DNA of 60,246 nt from NCBI GenBank assembly GCA_900753305.1, contig CAADYR010000165.1, positions 1 to 60,246 on the forward strand. The letters are read 5' to 3'. The notes under the pieces are model-generated. The model saw nothing but the letters and a program-made list of their open reading frames with translations. It had not been told where the DNA came from and did not search any database. Origin of the DNA: Lachnospiraceae bacterium. GTDB lineage: Bacteria; Bacillota; Clostridia; Lachnospirales; Lachnospiraceae. Positions 17,069 to 27,600 of the stretch are shown here, in pieces. The translations under genes were made by a program, and so were the position numbers. Position 1 is the first letter of the stretch; each line of letters begins with the position of its first letter.

Positions 17069-18520
17069 TTATACGTTGATCTCAGCCTTTACGCCAAGTT
17101 CTGCCTTATTGGCATCAAGCACTGGCTGTACTACATTTGCAAGGAACTTCTCTACCTGAATTGGTGCTCTGCCTACATACTTTACAGGTTCCATTGTAGC
17201 CTGTAATTCTTCCAGTGTCAGGTTGAATTCCGGATCTGCTGCGATGAGTTCAAGCAGGTTGTTGTCTTTACCTTCCTGCTTAACATTCTTGCCTGCTTCC
17301 ATGGAAAGAGTTCTGATCTTCTCATGTAATTCCTGACGGTTACCGCCATTCTTTACTGCATCCATCATGATATTCTCTGTTGCCATGAAAGGAAGCTCTG
17401 CCATCATATGCTTTGTGATAACTTTGTCATATACAACCAGTCCATCTACTACATTGAGACACAGATCAAGGATTCCATCGATTGCAAGGAAGCCTTCCGG
17501 AATGGAAAGTCTCTTGTTTGCAGAATCATCCAGAGTTCTTTCAAACCACTGTGTAGCTGATGTAATGGCAGGATTCAATGCATCGATCATTACATATCTG
17601 GAAAGGGAGGCAATACGCTCACTTCTCATAGGATTACGCTTATAAGCCATTGCTGAGGAACCGATCTGGCTCTTCTCAAATGGTTCTTCTACTTCCTTCA
17701 AATGCTGTAACAGACGAATATCATTGGACATCTTATGAGCACTTGCTGCAATTCCTGCCAGGATATTTGCAACTCTGGTGTCTACCTTACGTGAATAGGT
17801 CTGTCCGGATACTGCATAACATTCCTTAAATCCCATCTTGGCTGCGATCATCGGATCGATCTTATCAATTGTCTTCTGATCACCGTCAAACAGTTCAAGG
17901 AAACTTGCCTGTGTACCTGTTGTACCCTTAGATCCCAGCAGCTTCAGACTGTTCATTACGTACTCCAGATCCTCCAGATCCATTAAGAATTCCTGTGTCC
18001 AAAGTGTTGCACGTTTTCCTACTGTAGTAGGCTGTGCAGGCTGGAAATGAGTAAATGCAAGTGTTGGAAGATTCTTATATTTATCTGCAAAAGAAGCAAG
18101 TTCTGCAATTACATTCACAAGCTTCTTATGTACCAGTTTCAATGCTTCATGCATCACGATAATATCTGTATTATCACCTACATAGCAGGAGGTTGCACCC
18201 AGATGGATGATTCCTGCTGCCTTGGGGCACTGCTGTCCGTATGCATAAACATGGCTCATAACATCATGACGAACCTGTTTTTCACGTTCCCTGGCTACAT
18301 CATAATTGATGTCATTGACATGAGCCTTGAGTTCATCGATCTGTTCCTGCGTAATAACAGGCTTGCCATTCTCGGAAAGTCCTAACTCCATCTCTGTCTC
18401 AGCCAGTGCGATCCAGAGTTTTCTCCATGTAGTGAATTTCATATCCTGTGAAAAGATGTACTGCATTTCCTTGCTGGCATAACGCTCAGACAACGGACTT
18501 GTATATCTGTCTGTACTCAT
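17069..18520 (-). CDS. purB: adenylosuccinate lyase
   Basis: PurB acts twice in purine synthesis: it splits SAICAR to AICAR and adenylosuccinate to AMP, releasing fumarate. The 483-residue product carries the fumarase/aspartase-superfamily signature SSAMAYKRNP at about residues 295-304, which includes the catalytic serine loop, and the TSCYVGDNTD region with its nucleotide contacts. Length is normal. It is not in the purC-purF operon but directly downstream, with 157 bases between, so it probably has its own control region. Confidence 0.97.
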   Translation of the reverse strand: MSTDRYTSPLSERYASKEMQYIFSQDMKFTTWRKLWIALAETEMELGLSENGKPVITQEQIDELKAHVNDINYDVAREREKQVRHDVMSHVYAYGQQCPKAAGIIHLGATSCYVGDNTDIIVMHEALKLVHKKLVNVIAELASFADKYKNLPTLAFTHFQPAQPTTVGKRATLWTQEFLMDLEDLEYVMNSLKLLGSKGTTGTQASFLELFDGDQKTIDKIDPMIAAKMGFKECYAVSGQTYSRKVDTRVANILAGIAASAHKMSNDIRLLQHLKEVEEPFEKSQIGSSAMAYKRNPMRSERIASLSRYVMIDALNPAITSATQWFERTLDDSANKRLSIPEGFLAIDGILDLCLNVVDGLVVYDKVITKHMMAELPFMATENIMMDAVKNGGNRQELHEKIRTLSMEAGKNVKQEGKDNNLLELIAADPEFNLTLEELQATMEPVKYVGRAPIQVEKFLANVVQPVLDANKAELGVKAEINV

Positions 18521-18614
18521 ATATAGATCCTCATTTCTACTTATTGTTGTGGATATTTGTTTCAGATACAGAATTGTGTTGTATTGTTAAATACTGCACA
18601 ATCCGCCATTTACT

Positions 18615-18628
18615 GTAACTATTCAGAA
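18615..18628 (-). repeat. 14-base recurrent motif, copy 3 (before purB)
   Basis: TTCTGAATAGTTAC on the minus strand in the 157-base gap between purF and purB, about 95 bases before the purB start. Confidence 0.6.
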
Positions 18629-18677
18629 CCCATGCGCAAAATCGCTGTTTCACAGCTTTACTTTATACATGCCTGAT

Positions 18678-20129
18678 TTATTTGTCGTATTCTCCTCTGA
18701 TATCTTCCTTGGGTGGTTCCAATGGGTATTTACCCGTGAAGCAACCCTTACAAATATCAAGTCCGTCTACCATCTCACTTAAACGGTCAATTTCAAGATA
18801 TCCTAATGAATCTGCTCCGATGATCTGGCGAATATCCTCAATCGTACGATTATATGCGATCAACTGCTCTCTGGCAGGAACATCTGTACCAAAGTAACAA
18901 GGCCACAGGAATGGTGGGGAACTGATTCGTACATGAACTTCTTTAGCGCCTGCATCTCTAAGCATCTTGACAATTCTGTCAGAAGTTGTACCACGTACAA
19001 TAGAATCATCGATCATAATGATACGTTTGCCGTTCACTGCTTCTTTGAGCACATTTAATTTTACACGCACACTGGATTCTCTGCTGCTCTGTTTCGGCTT
19101 GATGAAGGTTCTGCCTACATAACTGTTCTTAACAAAAGCTGTTCCATAAGGAATACCGGACTGCAGGGAATATCCCAATGCCGCCGCATTACCTGATTCA
19201 GGAACACCGACTACCAGGTCAGCATCCACCGGTGAATCCATAGCCAGGAAACGTCCTGCCTTGATTCGGGAAGAATATACGCTGATGCCGTCAATATGGC
19301 TGTCCGGTCTTGCAAAATAGATATATTCGAAGATACATCTCGCCTGTTTCTCCTTTGGCAATGCTCTGGACATATCTGATACAATGCCATTTTCAGGTGT
19401 GATCGTAACTGTCTCACCCGGTAATACATCACGTACAAATTCTGCTCCGATCGTGTCTAATGCACAAGTCTCAGATGCCAGAATATAGGCATTGTCACGT
19501 TTACCAATACAAAGTGGTTTAAAACCGTAGGGATCTCTTGCGCCCATCAGTTTACGGGGACTCATAACGACCAATGCATATGCACCCTTGATCTTAAGAC
19601 AGGCACGGTTCACTGCTTCTTCTGCTGTCTTGGAATTCAATCTTTCTCTGGCTATATGGTATGCAATAACTTCCGAGTCTATCGTTGTCTGGAAAATGGC
19701 ACCGGTATATTCCAGATCTCTGCGAAGTTCTGCCGCATTGATCAGGTTACCATTGTGTGCCAATGCCAAAGTACCTTTTACATAATTAAGTACCAGCGGC
19801 TGTGCATTCTCACGGGTAGAAGCACCTGCTGTAGAATATCGGGTGTGCCCTACACCGATATCGCCATGAAGAGCTTCCAGATTATCCGGTGTAAACACCT
19901 CATTTACCAGTCCCATGCCTTTATAAGAGGTTACTTTGCCTTTTGGACCGCTAGTCTCACTAACAGCAATACCACAGCTCTCCTGTCCTCTGTGCTGGAG
20001 AGCAAACAATCCATAATATATTGTGGACGCAACATCCTTGCCATCAAAATCATAGATGCCGAACACACCACATTCTTCGTGCAATTCATCGTCCCACGTA
20101 GAAGAAACTAATACTTTCTCGTTATCCAT
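18678..20129 (-). CDS. purF: amidophosphoribosyltransferase
   Basis: PurF makes phosphoribosylamine from PRPP and glutamine, the first committed step of purine synthesis. The 483-residue protein has a propeptide of 19 residues before the catalytic cysteine (EECGVFG, Cys20), then the Ntn glutaminase domain and the phosphoribosyltransferase domain with PRPP loop IIMIDDSIVRGTTS. C-terminal cysteines (DICKGCFTGKYP) and an upstream Cys near PPFLWPCYFG fit the Fe-S class seen in Bacillus PurF, which loses activity in oxygen. It follows purC by 24 bases in the same operon. Confidence 0.97.
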   Translation of the reverse strand: MDNEKVLVSSTWDDELHEECGVFGIYDFDGKDVASTIYYGLFALQHRGQESCGIAVSETSGPKGKVTSYKGMGLVNEVFTPDNLEALHGDIGVGHTRYSTAGASTRENAQPLVLNYVKGTLALAHNGNLINAAELRRDLEYTGAIFQTTIDSEVIAYHIARERLNSKTAEEAVNRACLKIKGAYALVVMSPRKLMGARDPYGFKPLCIGKRDNAYILASETCALDTIGAEFVRDVLPGETVTITPENGIVSDMSRALPKEKQARCIFEYIYFARPDSHIDGISVYSSRIKAGRFLAMDSPVDADLVVGVPESGNAAALGYSLQSGIPYGTAFVKNSYVGRTFIKPKQSSRESSVRVKLNVLKEAVNGKRIIMIDDSIVRGTTSDRIVKMLRDAGAKEVHVRISSPPFLWPCYFGTDVPAREQLIAYNRTIEDIRQIIGADSLGYLEIDRLSEMVDGLDICKGCFTGKYPLEPPKEDIRGEYDK

Positions 20130-20153
20130 CGATACTTACCTTTCCGTGTGCTT

Positions 20154-21026
20154 TTAGTTGAATTCCTTGCCTGTTAACAATGCAAATGCTTCTTTATACT
20201 TAGCAACGGTCTTGTCTACAACTTCGTCAGGAAGAAGGTAATCATTATCCGGATTAGCCTTTAACCAGTCTCTTACATACTGCTTATCAAAAGAAGGCTG
20301 TCCCTTACCGGCCTCATAACCTTCTAACGGCCAGAATCTGGAACTGTCAGGAGTCAGCATCTCATCACCAAGAACTACATTGCCATTCTCATCAAGACCA
20401 AATTCGAACTTGGTATCTGCAATAATGATGCCTTTGCTTAATGCATACTCTGCACATTTCTTGTATAAAGCAATGGTTGCATCCTTGATCTTCGTCGCAT
20501 ATTCTCTGCCCTTTCCAGGATAGATTTTCTCTAATACATCAATACTCTGCTCAAAAGAGATATTCTCATCATGCTCTCCAAGCTCAGCTTTGGTACTGGG
20601 GGTATAGATCGGTTCAGGCAGTTTCTGGGATTCCTGTAAGCCTTCCGGTAATTTGATACCGCATACAGTGCCATTCTCCTTGTAGCTTGCCCAGCCACTT
20701 CCTGTAATATATCCACGCACGATGCATTCGATAGGAAGCATTTCCAGCTTCTTGCACATCATGCTGTTTCCATCATATTTTTCATTTTGGAAGAATTCCG
20801 GCATGTCCTTTACGTCTACTGAAATCATATGATTGGGTAATACGTCCTTGGTATAATCGAACCAGAACTTAGACATTTGGGTAAGAATTGCACCTTTCTT
20901 GGTGATCTTGTTCTTTAAGATGTGGTCAAAGGCTGAAATTCTGTCAGTCGCAACAATGATAAGGCTGTCTCCATTATCATATACCTCTCGTACTTTACCT
21001 TCTTTAATCGGCGTAAATTCCTGCAT
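20154..21026 (-). CDS. purC: SAICAR synthetase
   Basis: PurC joins CAIR and aspartate with ATP. The 290-residue product is the longer type; it has GKVREVYD near the N terminus, the signature IECIVRGYITGSGW and IIADTKFEFG. It is the first gene of the purC-purF operon and follows a good promoter. GGAGG lies before the ATG. Confidence 0.97.
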   Translation of the reverse strand: MQEFTPIKEGKVREVYDNGDSLIIVATDRISAFDHILKNKITKKGAILTQMSKFWFDYTKDVLPNHMISVDVKDMPEFFQNEKYDGNSMMCKKLEMLPIECIVRGYITGSGWASYKENGTVCGIKLPEGLQESQKLPEPIYTPSTKAELGEHDENISFEQSIDVLEKIYPGKGREYATKIKDATIALYKKCAEYALSKGIIIADTKFEFGLDENGNVVLGDEMLTPDSSRFWPLEGYEAGKGQPSFDKQYVRDWLKANPDNDYLLPDEVVDKTVAKYKEAFALLTGKEFN

Positions 21027-21121
21027 TTCTTTTCCTCCTCGTGATAAAAAAAGACTTCATGTCCTACTTATGTTCAGAGTTACTATCCGGATCCATCCAA
21101 ATAGCTGCTCAATACCTCTGA

Positions 21122-21151
21122 ATTATAATACAGGAACTTTCTATAAGTCAA
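21122..21151 (-). promoter_or_regulatory. sigma-A promoter of purC-purF
   Basis: Minus strand TTGACT (21146-21151), 18-base spacer, TATAAT (21122-21127). The leader to the purC start is about 90 bases; I see no purine riboswitch core in it. Confidence 0.75.
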
Positions 21152-21209
21152 TGTATTTACGGCAATTTTAAAAGCAGCCTCCCCCACTTGGGAAAGACTG
21201 CTTTACCAC

Positions 21210-22400
21210 TTATGCTAATGCCTTTTCATAATCATTGACCAGATCCAATATCTTCTTTGCATATTCAGGGAACTGTGCTACCATATCCTTTACCTCATCC
21301 TGAGCTTCCTGTGCTACTTTGGCGTTATACTCCATCTGCTTTCTAAGCTTCTGGCGTCTGATGATCAATCCATGTCTGATTTCTACCATTTCCTTGTTGT
21401 CATACAAAGCCGGTGCCTGATGAATCCAGATATTAGGATCCTGAATCTTACATTTGCGTAGAAGTCGTACCAGAGATGCCTGATAAAAATCCATATCATT
21501 CTGTCTTTGAAGTTCCTCTTCCCGCTGTTTCTTTTCTTCCTGATATTTATTCCATAATTTCTTCAGATCTGTTGCACTGTTCACATCATATTTCATGTAT
21601 AAATATTCCAGCAGATTCGTATTGTTCACATATCGGATCTTAACTGTGTTCTGTAAAAGAACAAGTTTATTAATTGCCTTATCCACTTTGACAAGTTCAC
21701 GGTTTGCATCTGTGAATTTGACATATACAAAGGTCATCGCTGCTGCTGCGATCAACACTGCGATCAGATATCCTATCTGTACATCCAGTTTCCACACCGA
21801 TGCCAGTATGGACAACAATACAACCAGAAACAGCATGGATCCTACGCAGATTGCAACAATTCCTTTCATATTACGCTGTCCTGATAACAATTCATTCCGA
21901 CGGTATGCATAGGCATGTCTTTCTCCATCCAGTCTGTTCAGGTCTTTCTTGATCAGTACCTGGTAATCTTCGGCTTCCTTTAATTTATCATACCCTTCCG
22001 GCATACAGTCTGCCAGTCTGTCCATATGATCATATTCTTCATCTGACATGATTTTCTTCTTATTCTGCTGTTTCTTCTGATTATCTTCGATCTCAACGAT
22101 TTTCTTTGCCAGGTTGCCCAACTGCTCTTTCGTCTCCGGTGGCAATGCATCGATTTCTTCCATATCTGTCAGATAGGATGTTACCAGATTATATTCACTT
22201 CCCAGTGTTTCCAATTCTTTGGAAGCTTCTGCCATCTGTTCCAGACAAGTTCTCACATAACGTTCTCTCTGCCTTTTGTCATGCATATCCACATCATCCC
22301 GTCTGAGTCCTTCTGTTTCCTCCTGTGGATTGTACTCGATTTCTACTGCTTCCTGCTTCTTTCCTTTCAACTTACCCGCGATGTTCTTCAGTAATCCCAT
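21210..22400 (-). CDS. coiled-coil membrane protein of the DUF5717/DUF5716 operon
   Basis: A 396-residue protein with no family that I recognise. Residues 1-175 are highly charged and predicted coiled coil. Two hydrophobic helices at about 181-201 and 209-228 form a membrane hairpin, and residues 235-396 are again charged coiled coil, so both ends should lie on the same (cytosolic) side. The ATG at 22400 follows AAGGGGAAC; the longer open frame overlaps the upstream gene by four bases. As last gene of a four-gene operon it may anchor a complex to the membrane, which is inference. Confidence 0.8.
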   Translation of the reverse strand: MGLLKNIAGKLKGKKQEAVEIEYNPQEETEGLRRDDVDMHDKRQRERYVRTCLEQMAEASKELETLGSEYNLVTSYLTDMEEIDALPPETKEQLGNLAKKIVEIEDNQKKQQNKKKIMSDEEYDHMDRLADCMPEGYDKLKEAEDYQVLIKKDLNRLDGERHAYAYRRNELLSGQRNMKGIVAICVGSMLFLVVLLSILASVWKLDVQIGYLIAVLIAAAAMTFVYVKFTDANRELVKVDKAINKLVLLQNTVKIRYVNNTNLLEYLYMKYDVNSATDLKKLWNKYQEEKKQREEELQRQNDMDFYQASLVRLLRKCKIQDPNIWIHQAPALYDNKEMVEIRHGLIIRRQKLRKQMEYNAKVAQEAQDEVKDMVAQFPEYAKKILDLVNDYEKALA

Positions 22401-22426
22401 GTGATGTTCCCCTTCCCTTACACTGC

Positions 22427-23248
22427 TCACATTGTCTGTCTTCTATAATCCTGCTTTAATGCCAGAATCAGCTCCCCTGTCTGCTGATGATACTGTGTCC
22501 TGTCTTTTTCCTCCATAAGACTGTCCAGTTTCTGTTTTTCTTTGGATTCCATCCATTTCTGATGCGTATCAGCAATCATCTCATTTACTTTATCAAAATC
22601 CCTCTGCCATTCCGGATTTTCTCTCATGAATACTCCATAATCAAAATCGGATAGCGTTTTGCGTTTTGCCAGAATATACATTTGCAGAGTCTGCACATCA
22701 GGTCTTAACTTATATGATTCATAATAAAATTCTGCTGCCTGCGTATATGCATAATCCATCGCATAGACAGATGCAATATTATAATATAATACTGCTCTTT
22801 GTTCTACATCCTGTGATGACATCTGCTCTTTTAAATCCATGTAAATATTCAGAGCCTGTCTGAATCGTCCTGACCGGTAAAGATATTCTGCTCTGTGCTT
22901 CAATCTCTCATACGGCGACAGATCTGCCTGTTCTTTCAGTACACGGTCTACTTTCCTGATCGTATTCTCATCATAAAGTCCCGTACTCTCCAGAATCGTT
23001 GTCACAAACGCCGCAACGGACACGTGTTTCCTTACATAAACATCCAGTTCATCTGCAAGTTTGGTCATTCCACACTCTGTCCTGATCCAGTCTACCAACT
23101 GCTGATTCATCATGTCATAATCCAACAGATATATCCTGTCGATAAAATAATAACACAATTCTTCGATAGAATACAGAGAAATGTCAGAAAAATTTACATA
23201 AAATGGTTTTTTCGCGTAATTTCCTACACATAAATACACATTATTCAT
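22427..23248 (-). CDS. TPR-like protein of the DUF5717/DUF5716 operon
   Basis: A 273-residue soluble protein. The first half is helical with no recognised family. From about residue 120 it has helix pairs that read like tetratricopeptide repeats (RAEYLYRSGRFRQALNIYMD; YYNIASVYAMDYAYTQAAEF), and the tail is charged. The ATG at 23248 shares its A with the stop of the upstream Hsp70-like gene (TAATG), so translation is coupled and the partners are likely made in fixed ratio. TPR domains bind peptide tails of partners, often chaperones, which fits an Hsp70-like neighbour. Confidence 0.82.
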   Translation of the reverse strand: MNNVYLCVGNYAKKPFYVNFSDISLYSIEELCYYFIDRIYLLDYDMMNQQLVDWIRTECGMTKLADELDVYVRKHVSVAAFVTTILESTGLYDENTIRKVDRVLKEQADLSPYERLKHRAEYLYRSGRFRQALNIYMDLKEQMSSQDVEQRAVLYYNIASVYAMDYAYTQAAEFYYESYKLRPDVQTLQMYILAKRKTLSDFDYGVFMRENPEWQRDFDKVNEMIADTHQKWMESKEKQKLDSLMEEKDRTQYHQQTGELILALKQDYRRQTM

Positions 23249-24573
23249 TATACTACGAAACTCTCCTTCCATGTTCTGCCACTTGAAGGATAAAATTCAC
23301 CAAACCCCTTATCTGCTATCTCAATCTGTACTGTTTCTGCATTTTCCATGCAAATATGAAGTCCGATCCTGTTAGTTTTATTACCACGTACAGTAAGTCC
23401 TTCCAGCGTAATTCTGGCGATTCTGGGCTGTCCACCATCTACAGGTGTGATAGTAAGTGCCAATGTATTATCTCTTGCCAGAATCAGATCTATCTGCCTG
23501 TCTGCATCATACCAGTTTGTTCCTGCATCCAGCAGCGGGTAGTAAATTTCCTCTTTTCCTCTATTACAATGCATTCCGATATTAGCATGTAACGCTTCTT
23601 CTGAAAGGTAGACATAAGATGTGCTTAAGGTTGACGGAAGTACCTTTTCTCTTGCTCCGTAACAGGCACCCTTGCTGAATAAATTATTTCCCTGAAAAAC
23701 ACGTCTGTCTTTACACAAATACCTCAGTGATTCCTTACACCAGTCCTTTGAGAAAACATCTCCCAAAAGGAAAGCAGATGTGATCATTTTATTCTCGCAC
23801 TGATTACGTACAATTTCCAGAAATGCACTGTCCAACTGGGTAAAAAAGGCTTTCTTTTGAGAATCTGTCATTTGTGACACATCTGTCATTTTCATTTGTG
23901 GAAATTTTTCTTCATTTATAAGGCAGACGACAGGACTGGAATTGCGATTCATCTGCATGTGGTATCCTCTGACACCATCTTTCTTATAATCAAACAATAA
24001 AACATCATGGACCCACATTTCCTCAGGCTGATGTAAAATGTACTGGAAAAAGCAATCCTGGTGAGACAGAAAATATACGTCCCCTTTATTCCCCATCGCT
24101 CTCAATGCTGCTTTCTTCAGCGCATTACACACCTGTGGCTCCATATCCTTAATCGTGATCGCAAGTCCTGCAATATCCAAACCGCCTGTATAAGCAGCCA
24201 TCAGTGCTAAAATTTTACGGAAAAATATTTCCATAAGGAACTCTGCTGTATATTCATGATCTCCGACCTGCGCTGTCGTTTCATTTCTGACCAGCAGGAG
24301 CAAATCCTCTACCAGGTCTCCCGTTCCTTCTTTTGCCATTTGCAATGCATCTTTACCCATGACCCAGATGTCATTCTCTGATCCTTCCTGGTGTTTGCGG
24401 CACAATACCACGGGGATATTGTACTGTTCCTCCCCCATCACCTGACTGACAGTATCCGGCATGCTCTGATCGAGTCTGCAATAGCTGATCTGTGCATAAT
24501 CATTGGCGAGGTCTATCCCTGCAACTATTTTGTTTTTCTTTCCAATCTCATCCAATGCCTTGTCTAAAAACAT
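23248..24573 (-). CDS. DUF5716 protein, divergent Hsp70/actin-fold
   Basis: A 441-residue protein that I recall as DUF5716 family. Its order of motifs follows the Hsp70/actin ATPase fold: phosphate-1-like strand IVAGIDLANDYAQIS (16-30), then IPVVLC...WVMGKDAL, which aligns with the start of Hsp70 (TPSVV...VGxxA). Next come phosphate-2-like VLLFDYKKDGVRGY (191-204) and adenosine-motif-like TSAFLLGDVFSKDW with a late GACYGAR (265-308). The usual GTTNS and the GGGTFD glycines are replaced, so ATP turnover may be reduced or lost. The last ~125 residues look beta-rich. It is co-translated with the TPR protein. Function unknown. Confidence 0.8.
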   Translation of the reverse strand: MFLDKALDEIGKKNKIVAGIDLANDYAQISYCRLDQSMPDTVSQVMGEEQYNIPVVLCRKHQEGSENDIWVMGKDALQMAKEGTGDLVEDLLLLVRNETTAQVGDHEYTAEFLMEIFFRKILALMAAYTGGLDIAGLAITIKDMEPQVCNALKKAALRAMGNKGDVYFLSHQDCFFQYILHQPEEMWVHDVLLFDYKKDGVRGYHMQMNRNSSPVVCLINEEKFPQMKMTDVSQMTDSQKKAFFTQLDSAFLEIVRNQCENKMITSAFLLGDVFSKDWCKESLRYLCKDRRVFQGNNLFSKGACYGAREKVLPSTLSTSYVYLSEEALHANIGMHCNRGKEEIYYPLLDAGTNWYDADRQIDLILARDNTLALTITPVDGGQPRIARITLEGLTVRGNKTNRIGLHICMENAETVQIEIADKGFGEFYPSSGRTWKESFVV

Positions 24574-24643
24574 ACTACTTAACTAATGCCATACCTTTCT
24601 GTATCCTGCACTTCTTCCATGCAGCCATATGTATTTGCCTGCC

Positions 24644-27600
24644 CTATATGACTCTGAACAGTTCTCTGGCGCTGTAATCTTCTTCCATATATTCCTGCAT
24701 CAGTTGCTGGGCAGTTGCTTCATCATGCAGGCTACGTGCCACCATAATATCATTAAGCATGCCATAACGCCCCTGTGAGTGTTCCTCAGCCCTGCGCGCC
24801 AAAGTACCACTCTGTGTTACCTGTTCAACACCGTCCCTGCTTTCTGTCACATAATACTGCAGCATTTCCCCCTGAAACAGATCAAAGGCTTTTACATGTA
24901 TACCCTCATACATATCTTTCATTTCTTCCGTTTCATAGATCATATCCTGTGTATCTGCTGATGAATTTCCCTTATCATACAGATAGTGTATCCTCACTTT
25001 ATTTTCAGGAGATGTTCTGTATTCTACGAAATATTGATTCTTAAAATAGTGTAGCTGTACTACCTGATCTGCAAGTTCTTTGAAAAAGGGAAAACAAATC
25101 CCTGCATGTAACAACTGTCCTACAAATTCCGAGAGTGTATCTCTGGCTATTGAAGAACGCCTGTCCGGATGTTCTGACCAGAATTTAAGCAATGCAAGTT
25201 TATTACACAAAGGTGCTTCCCCACTCTTGCGATAGCGTATGTATATCTGGTCAAATATTTCATTCTCTGTCACTGCATTCTCCACAAAATATGCATAAGC
25301 AGTATCTGCCAGAAGTTCCTCTACCAGAGTATCATCATGTGTGGGAGATGCTGCATAACTAAGCAGCATTTCATCCTTTTCCGGTACGATCACATGTGTG
25401 AAACGCATCTGTTGCAAAATATGATGCATGATATCTGTAGTCTCCAGTTCCAGTTCCAATGCCGATTTCCAGATATTTCGAAGCTGTGTTGTCTGCCCTT
25501 CATAATACATCATCAGATATTGCAGAATATTCTCATCATATTTCATATTTCTGTAAATATAATAAGATACATTAATCAGAAATTCTTCTTTCGTAAACTG
25601 ATTTGAAATAATACGCTTACTGATGAGTCTGGCAACCGACTTCATATTTACGCCGCTCATGCCATATCTCTTTACCCATAAATATGCCTTGTCGAACATT
25701 CCTCTGGATATCAGGAAACGTATGAATTCTGCTCGTTCTTCCGATTCCATCTCGTCAGCTTCGATTTCATCAAGGAATGTATCCAGTTCCCCGATCATGT
25801 CATTTTCATAATAAAAGCGCAACAGTTTAGTCCGGATTTCCTTCTTGAAACTCTCAATGACCTGTTCTGATTCTGCCAGATGTTTGAACCGTCCTACATT
25901 ATCCATTGTGATCGTTACATAATTCTTATCCTGTTCACACAAATACATATCGAAGCTGAGCCTGCCTTCGATCATTGGTCCGACAAAAGGCAGCAGTCTG
26001 TCTGTCTGCATCAGTTGCCGGTTCGTATATGTGATCCTTTTTGTAAAACGATTGCCCTGTGCATCCTGCAAAAATGCTCTGTATTCATTTCCATATATCG
26101 GAATCAGACAGGTTCCGCCTGTTACCGGATAACTGCTCTCTCCGTTAATCTTCTCATGAATGATAACAACCGTTGTGATCTTGGGATTCTCTACTGTGAT
26201 CCTGTGCATAAAGAGAAGTGGAGCGAATGCATAAGCCGTATCATCACGTAACATCTGCGGTGCCAGTATCTGTTCATATAAATATGCCAGATCTTCATTC
26301 ATATGTCCTAATCTGATCTGATCCACCACAAATCTCTCCATGGCGATCCTATAACTTCTTTCCAGCTCCGGATACCTGTCTTTGTTACGCAATACATAGG
26401 CATATAAATAGGCATTATGTTCATAATCCAGATTGCTCTGGTATGCAAAATACATCAATACCATTTTAGGCAGTACAATGTTGCCATCCGTAATATCCAG
26501 AGACATCATGTAATATTCATACAATCTGGTAACTCTGACTTCACAGGATACACCCAGTTCATACCATGCAAAATATTCTTTTCCTCTTTTATCCCCTAAA
26601 ATCAACAGCCTGCAAATGGCAGCTATTGTCTGCGGGTCTTTTTCATCCTTATATATTTCACAAAGTGTACGGAACAGTAAAGAAGAATAATTCTTCACTC
26701 TGGCACATAAATACTGTACCTGCTGCGTCATATCACTGTTAAGCATATGATACTTGGCAGCATACCAGATCACATTCTGCTCAAACTGTCCCAGTTGTAA
26801 AATAAATGACGGATGACTCTGGAAAAGAAGCACTGACTCACAAAAAAGAATCGGACTGGAACACCCCAGTTTAAACTGTTCCTGCAGAAAATGCCATCTG
26901 GCTTCCGGACTGCCTGTATATTCCTCATCCAGATACATAAGGAACCATGCCAGACGCCATTGTGTCTCGTCCCTGCCGTATGCATTTTCTATTTCATCCG
27001 TTACCGCCTGCAAATAACTCTCATCACGATTGAATAATGTCTCCAGATATAAATAGTAACACTTGGCCAGTATATCTGTCCGGTCACCAAATACTTCCGG
27101 TTCCAGCTTGTCCAAATACCACTTGGCTTCATTAAAACGTTCTCTGGTCACCAGCATCTGTACCTGATACAACTGTGTCATAATATCATCCGGATCTATC
27201 TCATTAAGCTGTGCAATAGCCTCGTTGGCACGTTCCACCCAGATATTATTTGTTATCTTATGGAATTTCATCTCAATATAATTTCGCACCAGTGATATGA
27301 CCGCACGTTTCTTCTGCCGTCTTTTCTTTTCCTTATCCTGACCTTCTCTCATCATCACCTGTACAGGTATGACAATTTCATGACAGGTATCTTCGATCAC
27401 GATTCTTCCAATATTCATTCCATGGCGCAATCTGGTTGCATCTATAGTAAAGTTCAAACGGTACAGATCATCTACAAAATCAACATCCATAATCTGATTC
27501 TGCTCCAGTTCGATAAATCCGCCTTCCGTTCTTACCTGCAGGCAGACATACCCCCAGCTGGAACGGGTCAGTGCCAGTGTACGAGGCTGAGAATCCATAA

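Noticed and set aside
21027..21121. Purine riboswitch before purC
   Set aside because: The leader has no paired P2/P3 stems with the conserved loop bases.
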